DNA of 64,000 bases from Larus michahellis (GCF_964199755.1 NC_133896.1:62351142-62415141); one strand, 5' to 3'; positions 24,953 through 37,044 are shown, numbered from the stretch's first letter. The notes: generated from the sequence alone by a model not told the origin. A program made the numbers and translations.

Positions 24953-25010
24953 CATAAATACCAATGACAGATAGTAATTAGCACCCCATAAATACCATCA
25001 ACAGATAATC
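24953..25010. repeat. Two-copy 34-bp tandem duplication
   Basis: CATAAATACCAATGACAGATA is followed 34 bp later by CATAAATACCATCAACAGATA. The copies have diverged at a few positions, so the duplication is not recent. Confidence 0.6.
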
Positions 25011-28000
25011 TTGCCGCTAGGAAGTGAGAACAAGCTTTTCATACCCAACTGGCCAAGCAAGCTTGGAGGTGAAAATAACAAGAAGATGGAAAAAAAACAC
25101 CATTTGAAAAACAAGGTCTTCCTCTGGAGTCAAACTTTTTAATGGAAATAAAGCCTAAACCAGCAGCCTTATACTAGCCTTAAGCTCCAAAGTGCCCCAA
25201 GTCAATTTATATCTGGCTGATAAAAGGGTAGTTGGTTGATTCATTACAGCTAAAGGCTCAGCTCCTAGGAATGCATGGTGCTTAATTTTTTTCTGGGATC
25301 CCTTTGATCTCTGATGGAGGTTGAGGAGCAGGCTCCAAATTATGAAGTTTTTTTGGAATTCTATTGAGACCATTTCACAGAAAAGTCACCTTCACGTCTC
25401 CAAGACTCTCTCTAGAGACACGGGGATAGTGGAAAGCTTCTAGCATGACATTTTTATCTGAGAGAAAAGGAATACAGCAGATCTTAAAAGAATGGTAATC
25501 CAATCACATTTGGACCAACATTAAGATCTGGATGTGGGACCTCAAGTTTTCTACATACTAAACTAAAAGCACAAGTTTCTATGAGGGTATCTGGAAGCAA
25601 TAACAGATTTACAGATCTCTGTAGAGCAGCTAGAGGAGGAAGACAGACATCCTACACCAACCTAAAAAACCATCATTTGGCACGTGGGAGAAACTCACCT
25701 TTCAATTGACTGCGTTAAATTCCACAGCAGTATTTATCCCAGGTTAACAAAAGGCGTTGGAGGTACGGCATCTGCTCCCTACCCTTCCCCCTCTACGCAG
25801 AGCCCTCCCCGTCTCCCCGTGTACCGTAGAGCCCGGAGGGTCTTTCACCGTGTCCTGCCTGCCAGCTTTTTGTCACGTTTGCTGCCCTGCTGTAGAGCTC
25901 CTGCATCCAGAGCAGCGGCGGAGAGCCTGCTGGAATTTGGGTGGTCTTCTCCTCACAGGTGGTGGTCAGTAGGACTGGAACCTGCAGTTCAGTATCTGAC
26001 AAGCACTCTGGCAAAGCAAATCACGTAATGAGGAAACCTCATTCAGCGTAACTGTAATAACCTCCTCCATAATAATATAGAAATGCGGAAGACTTCGCGT
26101 TCACCGGCTGTATTTACCTGAGCATTACAAAATATTAAATGGCATATTTATCAAAACAAGAGCTTTCAGGTACTCTCTTCAGTATGTAATTGTCAAGGGC
26201 AGAGCTGCACATCGAGTTTGTATCTGTGTTGAAACCTCCACCGACTTAATTAGAGTAAAATGCATGAAGTGTAGTCATTATAATCAGCTTTGCAGCAACA
26301 CAAACATATATAAGCCTTGTTTGTATGACAGGAGCGTCCAGATTTTGCATCCAAGCCTTCGCCAAGGAAAGCCAGGTTGGAGGAGGGAAGAGGGAAGGAG
26401 GGGAGAAGGGAAGACCGTAAGAATTGCTCAGCTGATATTGCCGAGACTCACGGGAACAGCCGCTAAGCCTTTCACTGTCTGCCTCCACCCTTCCCCGTAG
26501 TCTCATTACGGCAAATAATGTTGCGTTTATATGAAAACTCAGGTTTCCTAAGGCTGGCTGCGCCGGGGGAGCCGGCAGCGCAAGCGGCGCTGAAGAGCTC
26601 TGTCTGCACCTACAAACACCCAACGCCGGCGCTCGTGCCCCTCTGGCTCCTGGGAGCCTCTCTGTTTGCTTTCAGAGGGTGGCTTTAACTTCTGCCTTAA
26701 AGTCAAAGCGTATCGTGGCAGATACCCTAATCACAACGTCTAAATATAATACAAGGCAAGACAATTTTTAAGAGAGCTCAGCCACACTTTTTTAAGCAAC
26801 TGTCAGGAAACTGCCTCTGTGGCTTGCTGCTTTAGAGTAAGATTAAATGAATCAGTCTCACCATTTGAATGCGTGGGAAGTCAGAGACAGCAAAGTGACA
26901 ACTAAGGACGGTTTATTTATAATTGGGCCCTCCTCCCGTAGCTGCTTGCGCGCAAGTCCTGAGCACTTAGTTCAAAAGTGCCTGCCCTTTCTGTAAAATT
27001 ACTCACGAATGCTACGTGTAGGCCAGGTGGATGCCTACGCTGGTTTGGCTGATTATAAACTTCATGTAATTATTATTGAGCTGTCTGGTGATGTTTGGGG
27101 GGAAAAAAAAAAAAAGGAAATACAGCTTATTATGCAGCAGCTTCAAAAGGCTCTGACTCCCCGGTCCCTCAGCCAGGAATCTTTCACAACAAGGAAGAGC
27201 CTGAGCTGGGCACAGCTGCCGGGAGAAGACCTGGGGGGTGGCACGGGGACTGGGGTGCCACCTAAGCGGCAGCTTTGTGGCCAAGGCAGGTCTGTGAGGG
27301 CTGGAGGGCGACGTGGGGGCAGCGTCAGTGGACACTTTACTAGCAGGGACCTTTGCTACTTAAGCTGCTGCTCCCCAGTCCTTCAGCAAAAACACCTCTG
27401 GCTTTAACCCAGAGGTTTAGAGGTCTGCAAAACAAGAGTTCCCAAAGACAGGTAAGAGCGCTGTGGCTGCGGCTGCAATCGCAAGCCTGAGAGAAATTCA
27501 GTAGTTTATGGTTTATCTGATTAATGAGCCCAACAGGAGCGGCATCACAATGAGAAATGGGTTTGCCAAGGGAAAAGCATGGGTATCTCATGGTGGCCCC
27601 AAACTTTTGAAGTGTCCTTCTGAGTGAGGAAAGGCAATATCTACAAATCTGAGATAAAGTTGCCCAGAGGGGGACCCGGGAGTGGCTGAGTCCCCTGTAA
27701 GAAGAGCAGGATTGCCCTTTGCCCAGCCTCCAAGTCAATGGAGTTGAGCTGACCTCAGTCCCTGAGCTTTCCTTCCTCCACACTTTGGCAGGCTTGGCCT
27801 TTAGTCTGTACCATCAGCCTGCGCCCCTAACTGGGAAATATTATTAAAATGGCATTAAATATTAAGAGAGACAACACAGCATCTCTCACAGTGAGGGAGC
27901 TCCTGACACAGCAATGCTTTTCCTAATAAACTGCCTTGACAAACAGTTTACTTATATTCTTATTTCAATTAGATGAACTACTCTGCAGCAGTAAGGATGA

Positions 28001-31000
28001 GTGTGGCTGGGTGTTATTATGAGAAGTAGTAAATATTTATTTGGCGCTCTCAGCATGGAGGTGGGTGGGTGGCGGGGTCTCCAGACAAGACCTCATCAGC
28101 ACGATTTTTAAAGCCATAGTCACAAGCTGCGGCCAACCAGCAAGGCACGGCGCTGTTGTGTGAACCCATCACCCATCGCTTAGCTAATAATATTAGTACA
28201 GCATTAACAGTGATGGACCTCATGGCCAGGTTTGGCTTTTACGGAGATCTGGGCTGGAAAAGGAGATGACCTCCATTAAATAATCAAGTAAGTGTAAACA
28301 TTACAAGGGTTTCCCATCACTGGCCAAGAGGCTGCCGCCAAGCTCAGGGCTGTGTCATGGCAGGCACCACGTGTACCAAATGTGCTCCTTGGCCCCCAGT
28401 ACTTACATGCACAAAGTCCCCGAGTAAATCAGTGGTCAGGTTATGGGCTTGAATCTCCAGGTTCCCAGCTGAGCGAGAGAGCCCTGCAAAGGCAGGAAAA
28501 GGACAGCTGGAAGGTACTGGGAAATTTAATCTAAGCAAAGAAAATCTCCATCTCTGCTTTCTTGGAAACTTTGCTTCCAGTTTCAAGTATTTTCTGTTGA
28601 CAGCGTGAAAGTCATGGAAGTAAACACTCATGCTTGTCTTTCAAACACTGATAGTCTTCTGGCCATTTGGGGAGGGGGGATAAAAATGTTTAATTTAGGA
28701 AAAGTGGTTGCTTTCCAGAAAATCCCATGAGGCTCTTCACAGCACATGGGTTGGAAGCCACGAGGTTCCTGTCAGCACATCTGTACTTATCCCTGAAGTA
28801 TGGAAGATCAGCTTTGGCAAAGCCCCACAGAAAGTTTTGTTACTTTGAAGTCACTGAGTTTGTCTTGTACAGCCTGACCAAAATTCTACCTCAGTCTGCA
28901 TAATTTTTTTCCCTTATCATAACTTCCAGTATAATAAAATAATTAACATTACTCTCTGATACCTTTCTTTGAAATGGTTGTTTCAGAGGCTGAAGGGCAG
29001 AGAGAAGTCCCTTCCCTTGTTGCTGAAGCCACATCTGAGGTCAAACATATCTGCTCTGTGCCAGTGAGGCCATGCAGTGGGTCTTTTTAAGATGGAATGC
29101 GGAGAATGGGATAAATAAAGCTGAGCAGCAAGGTGGGGTACATGCGTAGGCCAGGCAGGCATTGCCCAGTGGGAATTTGGCTTGTAACTCAGCTGGTGAA
29201 TAACTCCAGAGAGTCTATAATGATAGGGGACCTCACCTAATGCCTCATCAAAAATACAACACGCTTTGCAGAACAGAGCATCCCTCAGACAATCCTCTAC
29301 AGGCACTTTAGGCAGTGCTATAATCACAGCCTGACCGTAAGTGACATTTTTTTTTGTGTATGTTGGCCCTTTCATCTGAAATAGTTTCCTCCTTTCCCTT
29401 TGACTGGTGTTCAGGAACGGGTTTAGAATGAGTGTTAAATCTGAAATTTCAGATCCAGAAGCACGGGGTTCGGAGTGCAAGCTGATTCCTTGCGTGCGCG
29501 TATGCATCCCTTCAGGAAAAATTCAGAGTCTGGAGCAGCTGATGTAAAAGGCTGGGCCAAACTGTCCTTCCAAGTGGCCATGTTTGGAGATGCGTATCTG
29601 TCGCGGGCATAACAGCGTCACTGGTACCAGTAGAGCTGCGCTGGCTGGTAGCAGCTGAGGCTCTGCCTACGGGGCCCTGCTGATGCCACTGGCCACCAAA
29701 AAGGTTGAGTTTATGCTGGTGGAGGCTGTCCCTCCCTTGGGAATGGCAGTTTGGGTAAGAGGGAATGTTTGAGCTGGAGTTTAGGGGAGGCATGGTGGTT
29801 TCACCAAAGGAAGCTGAGAAATTATGAAGCGAAATCAGGGCAAAATTTAGAAGAGGATCATTTGAAAAATTTCTCCTTTAAAAATTGGGAAAATATTGGA
29901 GTGGTGGGCGGGGAAATATAGAAATAACTTTGTTATGCTCTGGGTTATTTTCATCAGGATATAAGGACTGCATTTAATCTTTGTTGTGTAGAATGGTGTG
30001 GGGTTTTTTTTCCTTGCTGTGAGCGTGTCTCTTAATACAGCCTTACTGGTGGAATAATTAACAAAGCCTGCATCGCAAACGCGGTGCTCTCAGGAGCTGG
30101 GTACTGCTGCGCCCTTTCCCACTGCAGCAGAGGCAGGAGGGTTTCTAGCAAGCTCTGGGAAGCAGGGGTCTCCCAGGAATTTCTGAGCACAGCAAATGCA
30201 CGACTAGGTGCTGTTGGCAGTTTTCACCAAAAGGATCTTCTCCCGTGATTTTTTCCTCCTTCCAGCCAAGGACAAACCTCTGACACTAGCCCACATTATT
30301 GTTTGAAGGCAGATTGAAATCTTGTGATTCTGACATCGTTTTATTTTTAATTTCCACACTGCAAATGTCAGGGGAAAAAATACCCTAAAAATTATACTTC
30401 AGAAAAGACTATAATTACTTCCAATTAATTCATGGCCCTGGTTGTTTGAAAGACTTGACCACAGCTAGAATTTCATTATCTGATAAGCACTTTTTTTTTT
30501 TTTTACATATTTCAAAGTTTCTTTTTTAATAATAAGAAGAAAAGGATCCAAGACCCTGACAACAATACCTGAGCCAACTGCAAAAGCTTGATGATGGGAA
30601 ATTGTGTTTAACCCCTCAAACGGAGAGGCCACATCATTTTCACGGCATTTATTTCAGCGATACCCTTGATGGGGAAGCAAGGTTCAGAAATGTGATCAGA
30701 TGTGGTGGTAGGCATGGATGAGCTGACCCAGATCTCTGCCTTCCCTGGGGCACTCATCAGACTGTGCGCTTTCATCCCACCTTTCTTCCATCCGTGGTAC
30801 CTAAAGCGTTTTACCAACATCTGTCCCGTCTCTCATTGCCACGCTCCCGTCCGTATCGGGGTACTGACGCCACTGAGGTTATATCAGCATCATCTGGTTT
30901 CATATCGGGAATTAAGCCTCATCCCTCTGTATGTCCGCACCGTAAATCCAGTTTTTACCCCCTGAAAGAGGCATTTGCATCACATGAGCTGCACTGCGGG

Positions 31001-32496
31001 TGCCGCTGGTGTTCAGACTGAGTAAAAATATCTGTGTCCTTACAGAGTCCCACTCGCTGGTGCAGGGGATAATTTTGCTGTGGGTTTTTATGGTTTTATT
31101 TTGAACTTAAGCTATGACAGGGCCATCAGTCCTCAACCCCACTAGAGTATGCAGCGTATTTTCCATGTGCATTCAAAGATAAGGGCTTTTACCCAAAACA
31201 TTAAAAAATAAGCAGTCATGGTCCCAGTCCAGTATGCTGACTGTTTTCTGACGTGCTTAGGAGCCAGTCTGTATCACTTGTCATGATGAAGAGGGAGATG
31301 CAGGATGGAGGGAAGGGGCAGGGGGGTCTCCTGCAAAACATTTGCCTGCGAAAATGGTTGCGTCTGGAGGTACCGAAGGGAGCTTAATCTAGCGATGGAG
31401 CAGCAGCAGGGTGTAAAGTCAGTTAATATTGTAGCCCTCTTCCCTTCGCATCCCAGCCAGCAGTAAGCCCCGGTGTTTCAGTCACTAGCAGCAACCCAAA
31501 ATCCCGGTCGCAAGGGACAGGATTTTCTCCAGGTGATGCCACGGGGGATGCCCATGCCGAGTGTTTGCTAACGATTAGCAGAGACGTAAGGCTGGGACTG
31601 GGTGTACCATAGCAGGCTGCCCGAGTGCCCGCAACTTGCACACAGAGCAGACATTCCTGCTATCCATGGAAAAATCCTCCCCCAAATATTCCACATCACA
31701 GTGGCTAGTCTTGCAGCTGATCGTATTAGGAGGAAAGAAATTAAAAATTGCAATTGACTCACCAGTAAAAATATGTGAGTGTACCCAATAAATAAAGCAG
31801 ATTCCCTCAGCACTTACCTAATAATTTTGCTTTTAATTAAACTGTCCTTTCCTGCACTGATTTACATTTAAAAAGAAAACATCTGTGTGTATTTCACTGG
31901 GAAACCTTCCCCTGGTGTTTACAAAAATATTTTGCTTTGCTTAATGGGAAAGATTTGGGGCCTGATTCTTGTTAACAACATGCTGCCTTCCAGCTCCTCC
32001 ATGAAGGCAAACAGGTGTTAAAGGTTGTCATTGAAGGCGACGTGCTCACCCTGCGTGCTTACAGCTTGTCTTTTCGGGTTTAATATTTTTTTGTTGTTTG
32101 TTTTTTTTTTTTAAGTACCTTACAGTCTTTTATTAGTACATTTTTTAGGCTCGGTCTTTCTGAAGAAGAAAATGGAGTGGATGGACAATGAGCTGAGAAA
32201 GCTGGGAGCCACAAACCCCCTCGGCTTTCTTTGGGAGAAGGAGGAAGAAATCGCACGTCAGTAGCAGGCACCTCTGGCGTTGCCCCTCGCATGCTCTTGG
32301 CACAGCTGGGGCCTGGCAGAGGCAGCAGAGAGGAGGAGGTGATGCCACCGTAGCGTTTCTGGCTCGGAGAGACCAAAGGGCACCTTGTGTCCTTTCGCGC
32401 AATCCCCCTAAAATAGGAATGGTGCCCAACAACTACGTTTTAAAACTCACCTGCCTTCTTTCTTGCACCTTGACCTCCAAAATCTGTATTAACTTT

Positions 32497-32513
32497 AAAA
32501 AAAAAAAAAAAAA
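32497..32513. repeat. A17 homopolymer
   Basis: Seventeen A then GAAAAAG. No retroposon body was identified upstream. Confidence 0.85.
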
Positions 32514-33689
32514 GAAAAAGAACCTCAAGTCCTCACCATTTCCATCAAGAAACAGTAACTCCCGCTACTCCTACTGCAGTTGGGTATAAGGCTGGGCTTG
32601 TTACCAGCAGCCCCCTGAGACACACCAGTCAAACACCGTGTGCCTTTCTGGTGCCCAAGACCACCGAGATTTGTGTATGTATGTGAGGCAGAAATGGAAA
32701 CGAGCCCCCCCTGAGTGCCAGCCCAGCGCTGTGAAAAGGCCACCCCTCCTTTCTCTGGCTTAGTCTCTGCCACCATCACCTGGGAGCCGCGGCGGATGTA
32801 GCTGAGGATGCTCCTGCCTCCGTGGTACACGTCGTTCCCTGACAAGGCTGGGCGCGCCCTGTACTTGCACACAGACTACGGGTGTGTTTATGGTAGACCC
32901 AAATATGCAAATAGAGAAATGAAAAATCGTAAGAGGAGACATTAAAAGGTGCTTTTCCAGCACTGGCTCACCATCCCCTCCCGAGGGAAGGGTCCAAAGA
33001 GAAGAAATAGCCTGTTGGGGTGGGAAAGTCTCTGTGATTCAAAATTTTAGTGACACGTCCTGTGGTCTCAGGTGTGCACGGAGTGGACCACAATCTCTCC
33101 TGCAGAACAGTCTTGCCTCAGGGGTGCTGCGTCCATGCTGCCAGCCGGTATGGTCACTCTACGGAGGGGGGCCTAGATGTCCAAGGGTGTAGCATCATTG
33201 CATGGATGCTCGATTTTGGGGATGATGGAAAGAAGGTAGTAGGCTCAGAGCTGGGCCACCCCTGTCTGTGCGCAGCAGCCGGAAAACACAGCAAGGGGTT
33301 GTACCGCACCCTCCCCCCCCCTGGCTCCAATCCCATGCCCCAAGTCCCCTCCATCAGGGAGGCCCCCATGTGAGCCAAGGAGGAAGGTGATGAACCCCTG
33401 CTCCCTCTGCCTGCCCACACACCGTGAGCTTCCTCCGTGCACCGGGTTTTAGCAGCCAAGCTGGGCCGAGGTCAGGACCTGTTGCGGCTGGTTTTTGTTT
33501 ACCAAATGTGTTCTGACCTCATTTGGCAACAATATTTAAAAATATGTAAGACCAGAATGGTCCTAGTTGGTGAAAACATCGCCATTAATTTTCCTATCTT
33601 CGGATGTATTAACAGCAGATGAGAATCGGTCACGTCCTTGGCAGTACTGAACCTGAAAGGCAATCAGGAATTGTTGTCCTGGGCCAGCC

Positions 33690-33735
33690 AAGTAGTCCAT
33701 CAAGTTCAGCACCTTGCCCCTAAAAGAGGCAGGAG
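33690..33735. mobile_element. Possible very old CR1/L3-type fragment
   Basis: The words GTCCATCAAGTTCAGCACC and the following CCTAAAAGAGGCAG recall the 3' region of ancient CR1/L3 elements as I remember it. The match is short and partial. It could be chance. Confidence 0.25.
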
Positions 33736-36150
33736 AACCCATGCTTTGGAGCCAAGCAGCTTTAGCATTTGCGTAAGTATGTCAGCACAGGTTTGGCTGC
33801 TCCTGCGTCCCCCTCCGTGCTCCACCCACCAGCCACCGGGCCAGGAGGCACCACTTCCATGCCCAGGCCACACAGAGGGAGTCCTGCAGACCCCTCTACT
33901 GACCCCTTCCTCTTTTCTTCTGGCAAAAGGGGTGAGGAGTGAGTTTGGCTTATGCTTTAAGCTCACGCATCATGCTAGCTTCGATGGACGTGGAGTTAAC
34001 GCAGACCTGAGGGCTATGGGATAGCTCAGGGTGAAACGGAGAGGGAGAAGAACCCACCAGCGCAGCCTCACACAGCAGAGGCTGGTACCGCTGCCCCCAC
34101 TTCACAGCTGAGGAGAGCAGGGGTGACGTGGTTAACCTGGAGCTATGCTGCAGCAAAATGCAATGACAAGAAGCGAAGCCGGTTCCTTTAGCAGCCTGCT
34201 GCTCCCCGCTGGCTTTGTCCTCTGCTCTTCTCCCATGCTTTTCCATGTCTCCTCCATGGCTCTGAAATAGGGCTCCATGACTGCCACTGATCAAGGGCAA
34301 GAAGGCAGGCTGGGATCAGAAGCATCCATAGCCTCAGAAAGCAGGTAATTCCCTCCATCATACACGAAGAGAGCAGTGCAGAATGACAATGACTGGAAAC
34401 GTGCTTCAGGAAAACATGAGGTTGTCGACCTGGTGCCTAGAGCTGAACCCTGAGGGTCTCCATGGCTAAATAAAAGAGGGGCAAGGAGTACGTTTGAATA
34501 CTGCACCCGCTGCTGTCTGAACCGCTTACCCTTCAGCTCCGGCCTGGACTTCCCCAGTGGTCCAGCTGGAGGCAGCTCCATTACTTCCTAAGATTTGGTG
34601 GTGGTTGGTCTTGGGATCACTCTCAAAATGAAGCAGAGACGAGACGGCAGCAGGTTTTGCTCCCTCTGCTGTACACAGTCCTCCAGTGCCGTCCCAGCCG
34701 ACTTTGCGCCCTCAACCACCTCCACCTGCCCTGCCTGCCACTCCCCGACACGTCTCCTCAGCTTCATGTTGTAAACAGAATGCTAATGGGCCGTGAGACA
34801 GCCCTCCTGTTATTTCAGGCATTTTTCAGTGGGAGAAAAAAGTCATGCAAAACACTGAAGATACCTTGCAAACAAGGGGGCCCGCAGGAGCCTGGGGATC
34901 ACCTCCTTCGCAGTGCGGACACGGCCATCCTGCTCCATCAGCCGGTCAGGACGGGTCAGTCCCTGGACGGCTTTCATCCGCCAGCGTAGACATCCTCTGA
35001 GCACCCTGAGATTAGGGGCCAGGCTGATGAGAGCGTTTGGCTCTCACTGAAATCCCCAAATAAAAGTTACCTCTTGCCTTCTCCTCCTCCTCGAGACCTC
35101 TGAAGAGCAGCAGCTGGGTGCGGAGCCCTGCCACAATCGAATCCTGCGGTGGGAGAGGTCTGGGCTGGTGCCAGGAGCAGCGAGAAGCAGCTTTTTTGGG
35201 GACCAGCCGTATCAGCAAGCACGAAGAGAGTACGTCTTCACCGGTCTGGTCCCAGCCTGCTCGCCTGTAAGGAGCTCCAGGCAGGCAGATCCAGAAGGGA
35301 GTTAATGCAGGATCACAGCCCGAGGTTTCGTTTCCACTTTTGCCAGAGGCTTTGCGCGAGTCTCAGCTTCCTTGTCTGTGTAATGGGTACCTGGTGACTG
35401 ACCTTCCTTTGTAAAGCCCCTGTCAGGCAAAGGGGGCTCCGGATAACGTGGCTTCACCTACAGATTTTTCGTATGCACCGACAAAAATGATGCTGGTCAG
35501 GTTGGTGTTCTTACAGCAAGAGCTCAACCGGAGAGATGGATCTTTTAAAATAAAAAAGGGGGGGGGCGGGGGGAGGAAGTAGTGGCTGTCAATCTCAGTA
35601 AGTAAACACTTCTTTGATGTGGTTCCTTTTAAAAAAAAACCAAACAACAAAAACACAACCCGAATCCTAAAAGCAACAACGTATGTTTATTTTAAATGCA
35701 TCCGCTAAATATTTACACTGCAAGCAAGCTAAATGAAAAAAAAAAAAAGGATAAATTGGAACTTTTGTCAGTGAACCAGATTGTGAAATGCCTTGAGGGA
35801 ATAGAAGATTTATTTGGGGAGAGGGGGAGAGGTAGGAATTTTCCATGCTATTGTAAAACACGAGCTCAAATTATATGATCCCCTCAGCCAGTGAATTGCA
35901 AAGCTTCAATCAGCTGCCTTTTTTATTTTTTTTTTCCTTTCCTCTCTTTTCTATAAAGGGGGGTGGGGGGGGGAAAGACAGAAGTGTTTCACCAACTTCT
36001 GTTGACTGTTCCTTTTTTCTCCTGATTGAAATGTGTTGTTAAACAAGATCCCACATAATCTCAGCAGAGGGTTTCTCTCGCTCGCTCCCTCTCCTTCTGG
36101 GAAGCCGCGATCAGTGCCATCGGCGCTTGATTATTTGCAAACTCCCTTCG

Positions 36151-36204
36151 CTTTTTTTTTTCCCCCCTTTTTTTTTTTTTTTTTTTTTCTCTCCCCTCCT
36201 CTCC
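36151..36204 (+). repeat. Polypyrimidine tract upstream of HIPK2
   Basis: Fifty-four consecutive pyrimidines: T runs, a C run, then CT-rich sequence. It is followed by a CT-rich zone with occasional G up to about 36270. It has mirror-like T and C blocks of the kind that can form triplex DNA under strain. Confidence 0.9.
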
Positions 36205-36336
36205 GTCTCGGTCTCCGTCTCCCTCTCTCTCCCTCCGTCTCTCTCGCTTTCCTTTCTCTCACCCCCCCAGTGCAACTTTTGCAGGCGCCCCGGCACACGC
36301 AGCCATGCCGCGCTGAGAGCGGGGGCACCGCGCCAG

Positions 36337-36430
36337 CCCCCCCTCCTTTCCCTCCCTCCCTCCTTTCCTCCCTCCCTCCCTCTCTCCTTCCCTCCCTCTC
36401 TCCCTCCCCTCCCTCCTTCCCTCCCTCCCC
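36337..36430 (+). repeat. 94-nt CCCT/TCCC pyrimidine tract in the HIPK2 promoter
   Basis: An unbroken pyrimidine run built of CCCTCC, CCTTTCC and CTCT units. The minus strand is correspondingly GGGA-rich with many G3 runs and can in principle form G-quadruplexes, and the plus strand i-motifs. It lies about 200-430 bp before the HIPK2 coding start, a usual place for such tracts in TATA-less CpG promoters. Confidence 0.9.
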
Positions 36431-36766
36431 AGCGCCGCCGTCCCGAGCCGGGGGGGCCCCGCCGCCCGCCGCCCCTGCCCGGCCCCGCGCCTCGCCCCGG
36501 CCCCGGCCCCGGCCCGGCCCGGCCCGGCGCCGCCGCCCCCCGCCCGCTCGCCCGCCCGCCCTGGCCGCGTCGGAGGGCCGGCAGCGGGGCTGGATGTGCC
36601 CGGCTCCCCCCGCGCTGAGGCGGGCAGCGATGCAGAAGGCAGGCGGCAGCTTCGCCTCCGCCGAGAGACACCCGCTCAAGATGGCAGATGTGTGTTGAGT
36701 TTGGGGGGCTGCGATCTCGCGTCGTTCGTGGCGGCGTTGCCATGAATAACAGGCGTCCTTGCACCG
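36431..36766 (+). other. HIPK2: HIPK2 5' UTR (start uncertain) with several upstream ATGs
   Basis: The 3' edge is fixed by the HIPK2 ATG at 36767; the 5' edge is only bounded by the pyrimidine tract. Upstream ATGs occur at 36593, 36630 and 36681 (one frame, stop at 36696-36698) and at 36688 and 36742 (a second frame, open through the donor). YY1-like AAGATGGC sites often lie just downstream of the start site, so transcription may begin near 36650-36680, which would leave only the later ATGs in the mRNA. Confidence 0.55.
36630..36698 (+). other. Upstream ORF of 22 codons in the HIPK2 leader
   Basis: From ATG 36630 (G at -3) the frame encodes 22 residues and ends in Met-Ala-Asp-Val-Cys and TGA. 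The internal in-frame ATG at 36681 has A at -3 and G at +4, an optimal context, and would give a five-codon peptide if transcription starts later. The stop lies 68 nt before the HIPK2 ATG. Coding or regulatory use is inferred only. Confidence 0.5.
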
Positions 36767-36785
36767 ATGGCCCCCATGTACGAAG
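36688..36785 (+). other. Second upstream frame overlapping the HIPK2 start
   Basis: ATGs at 36688 (C at -3, weak) and 36742 (G at -3) share a frame one base out of step with HIPK2. It stays open to the donor after 36785 and would continue into exon 2, so ribosomes using it would bypass the main start. Its end is not in the window. Confidence 0.45.
36767..36785 (+). CDS. HIPK2: Homeodomain-interacting protein kinase 2, exon 1 coding part
   Basis: HIPK2 is a nuclear Ser/Thr (DYRK-family) kinase that phosphorylates p53 at Ser46 and acts as a corepressor with homeodomain proteins in DNA-damage, Wnt and TGF-beta signalling. This exon contributes 19 coding bases, ATGGCCCCCATGTACGAAG, giving Met-Ala-Pro-Met-Tyr-Glu and the first base of a Gly codon, followed by donor GTAAG. 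Human HIPK2, from memory, begins Met-Ala-Pro-Val-Tyr-Glu-Gly with a very short coding first exon, so this copy differs at residue 4 (Val to Met). The start has C at -3 and G at +4, a mediocre context. The kinase domain and the rest lie in exons to the right. Placement in a CpG island head to head with TBXAS1 supports the call. Confidence 0.93.
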
Positions 36786-36791
36786 GTAAGC
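36786..36791 (+). other. HIPK2: HIPK2 exon 1 splice donor
   Basis: GAAG|GTAAGC is a near-consensus donor. It leaves the reading frame in phase 1, as needed to complete the Gly codon. Confidence 0.9.
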
Positions 36792-36794
36792 CCC

Positions 36795-36814
36795 GGCACG
36801 GCACGGCACGGCAC
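36795..36814 (+). repeat. (GGCAC)4 pentanucleotide repeat
   Basis: Four perfect GGCAC units begin ten bases after the HIPK2 exon 1 boundary. Confidence 0.9.
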
Positions 36815-36919
36815 GGCCCGCCCTGCCGGCACCCCTCGCCCCGCCGACGGGGGGTGGGGGGGAACCGGGGGTCCCCGGCCGCCCGCGGTTCGCCGTGTCC
36901 CCCTTCCCGGCGTTGTTGC

Positions 36920-36935
36920 GGGGGGGGGGGGGGGG
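36920..36935. repeat. G16 homopolymer in the CpG island
   Basis: Sixteen consecutive G. With C15 at 37030-37044 it makes this part hard to sequence accurately. Confidence 0.9.
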
Positions 36936-37029
36936 ACCGCTGGCGGCGGCGGGGCACCCCCGCCCTGCCCGGCGGGGAGCGGGGCGCGGTGCGGGTCGCC
37001 CCCCCCCGGTTCTGCCCCCCGTTCTCCTA

Positions 37030-37044
37030 CCCCCCCCCCCCCCC
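37030..37044. repeat. C15 homopolymer
   Basis: Fifteen C within intron 1, close to G16 at 36920-36935. Confidence 0.9.

Larger units (their letters stand above)
22569..35999. other. Intergenic sequence between CR1 and the HIPK2 promoter
   Basis: No coding exon was recognised. The visible content is simple sequence: an A13 run continuing into AAAT repeats at 23072-23093, a diverged 34-bp duplication at about 24953-25010, T14 at 30491-30504, A17 at 32497-32513, A12 near 35737 and a G-rich stretch near 35560. Possible old CR1/L3-type sequence occurs near 33690-33735. Scattered frames of 60-150 codons lack family resemblance. Distal enhancers or a lncRNA are possible but not shown. Confidence 0.45.
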
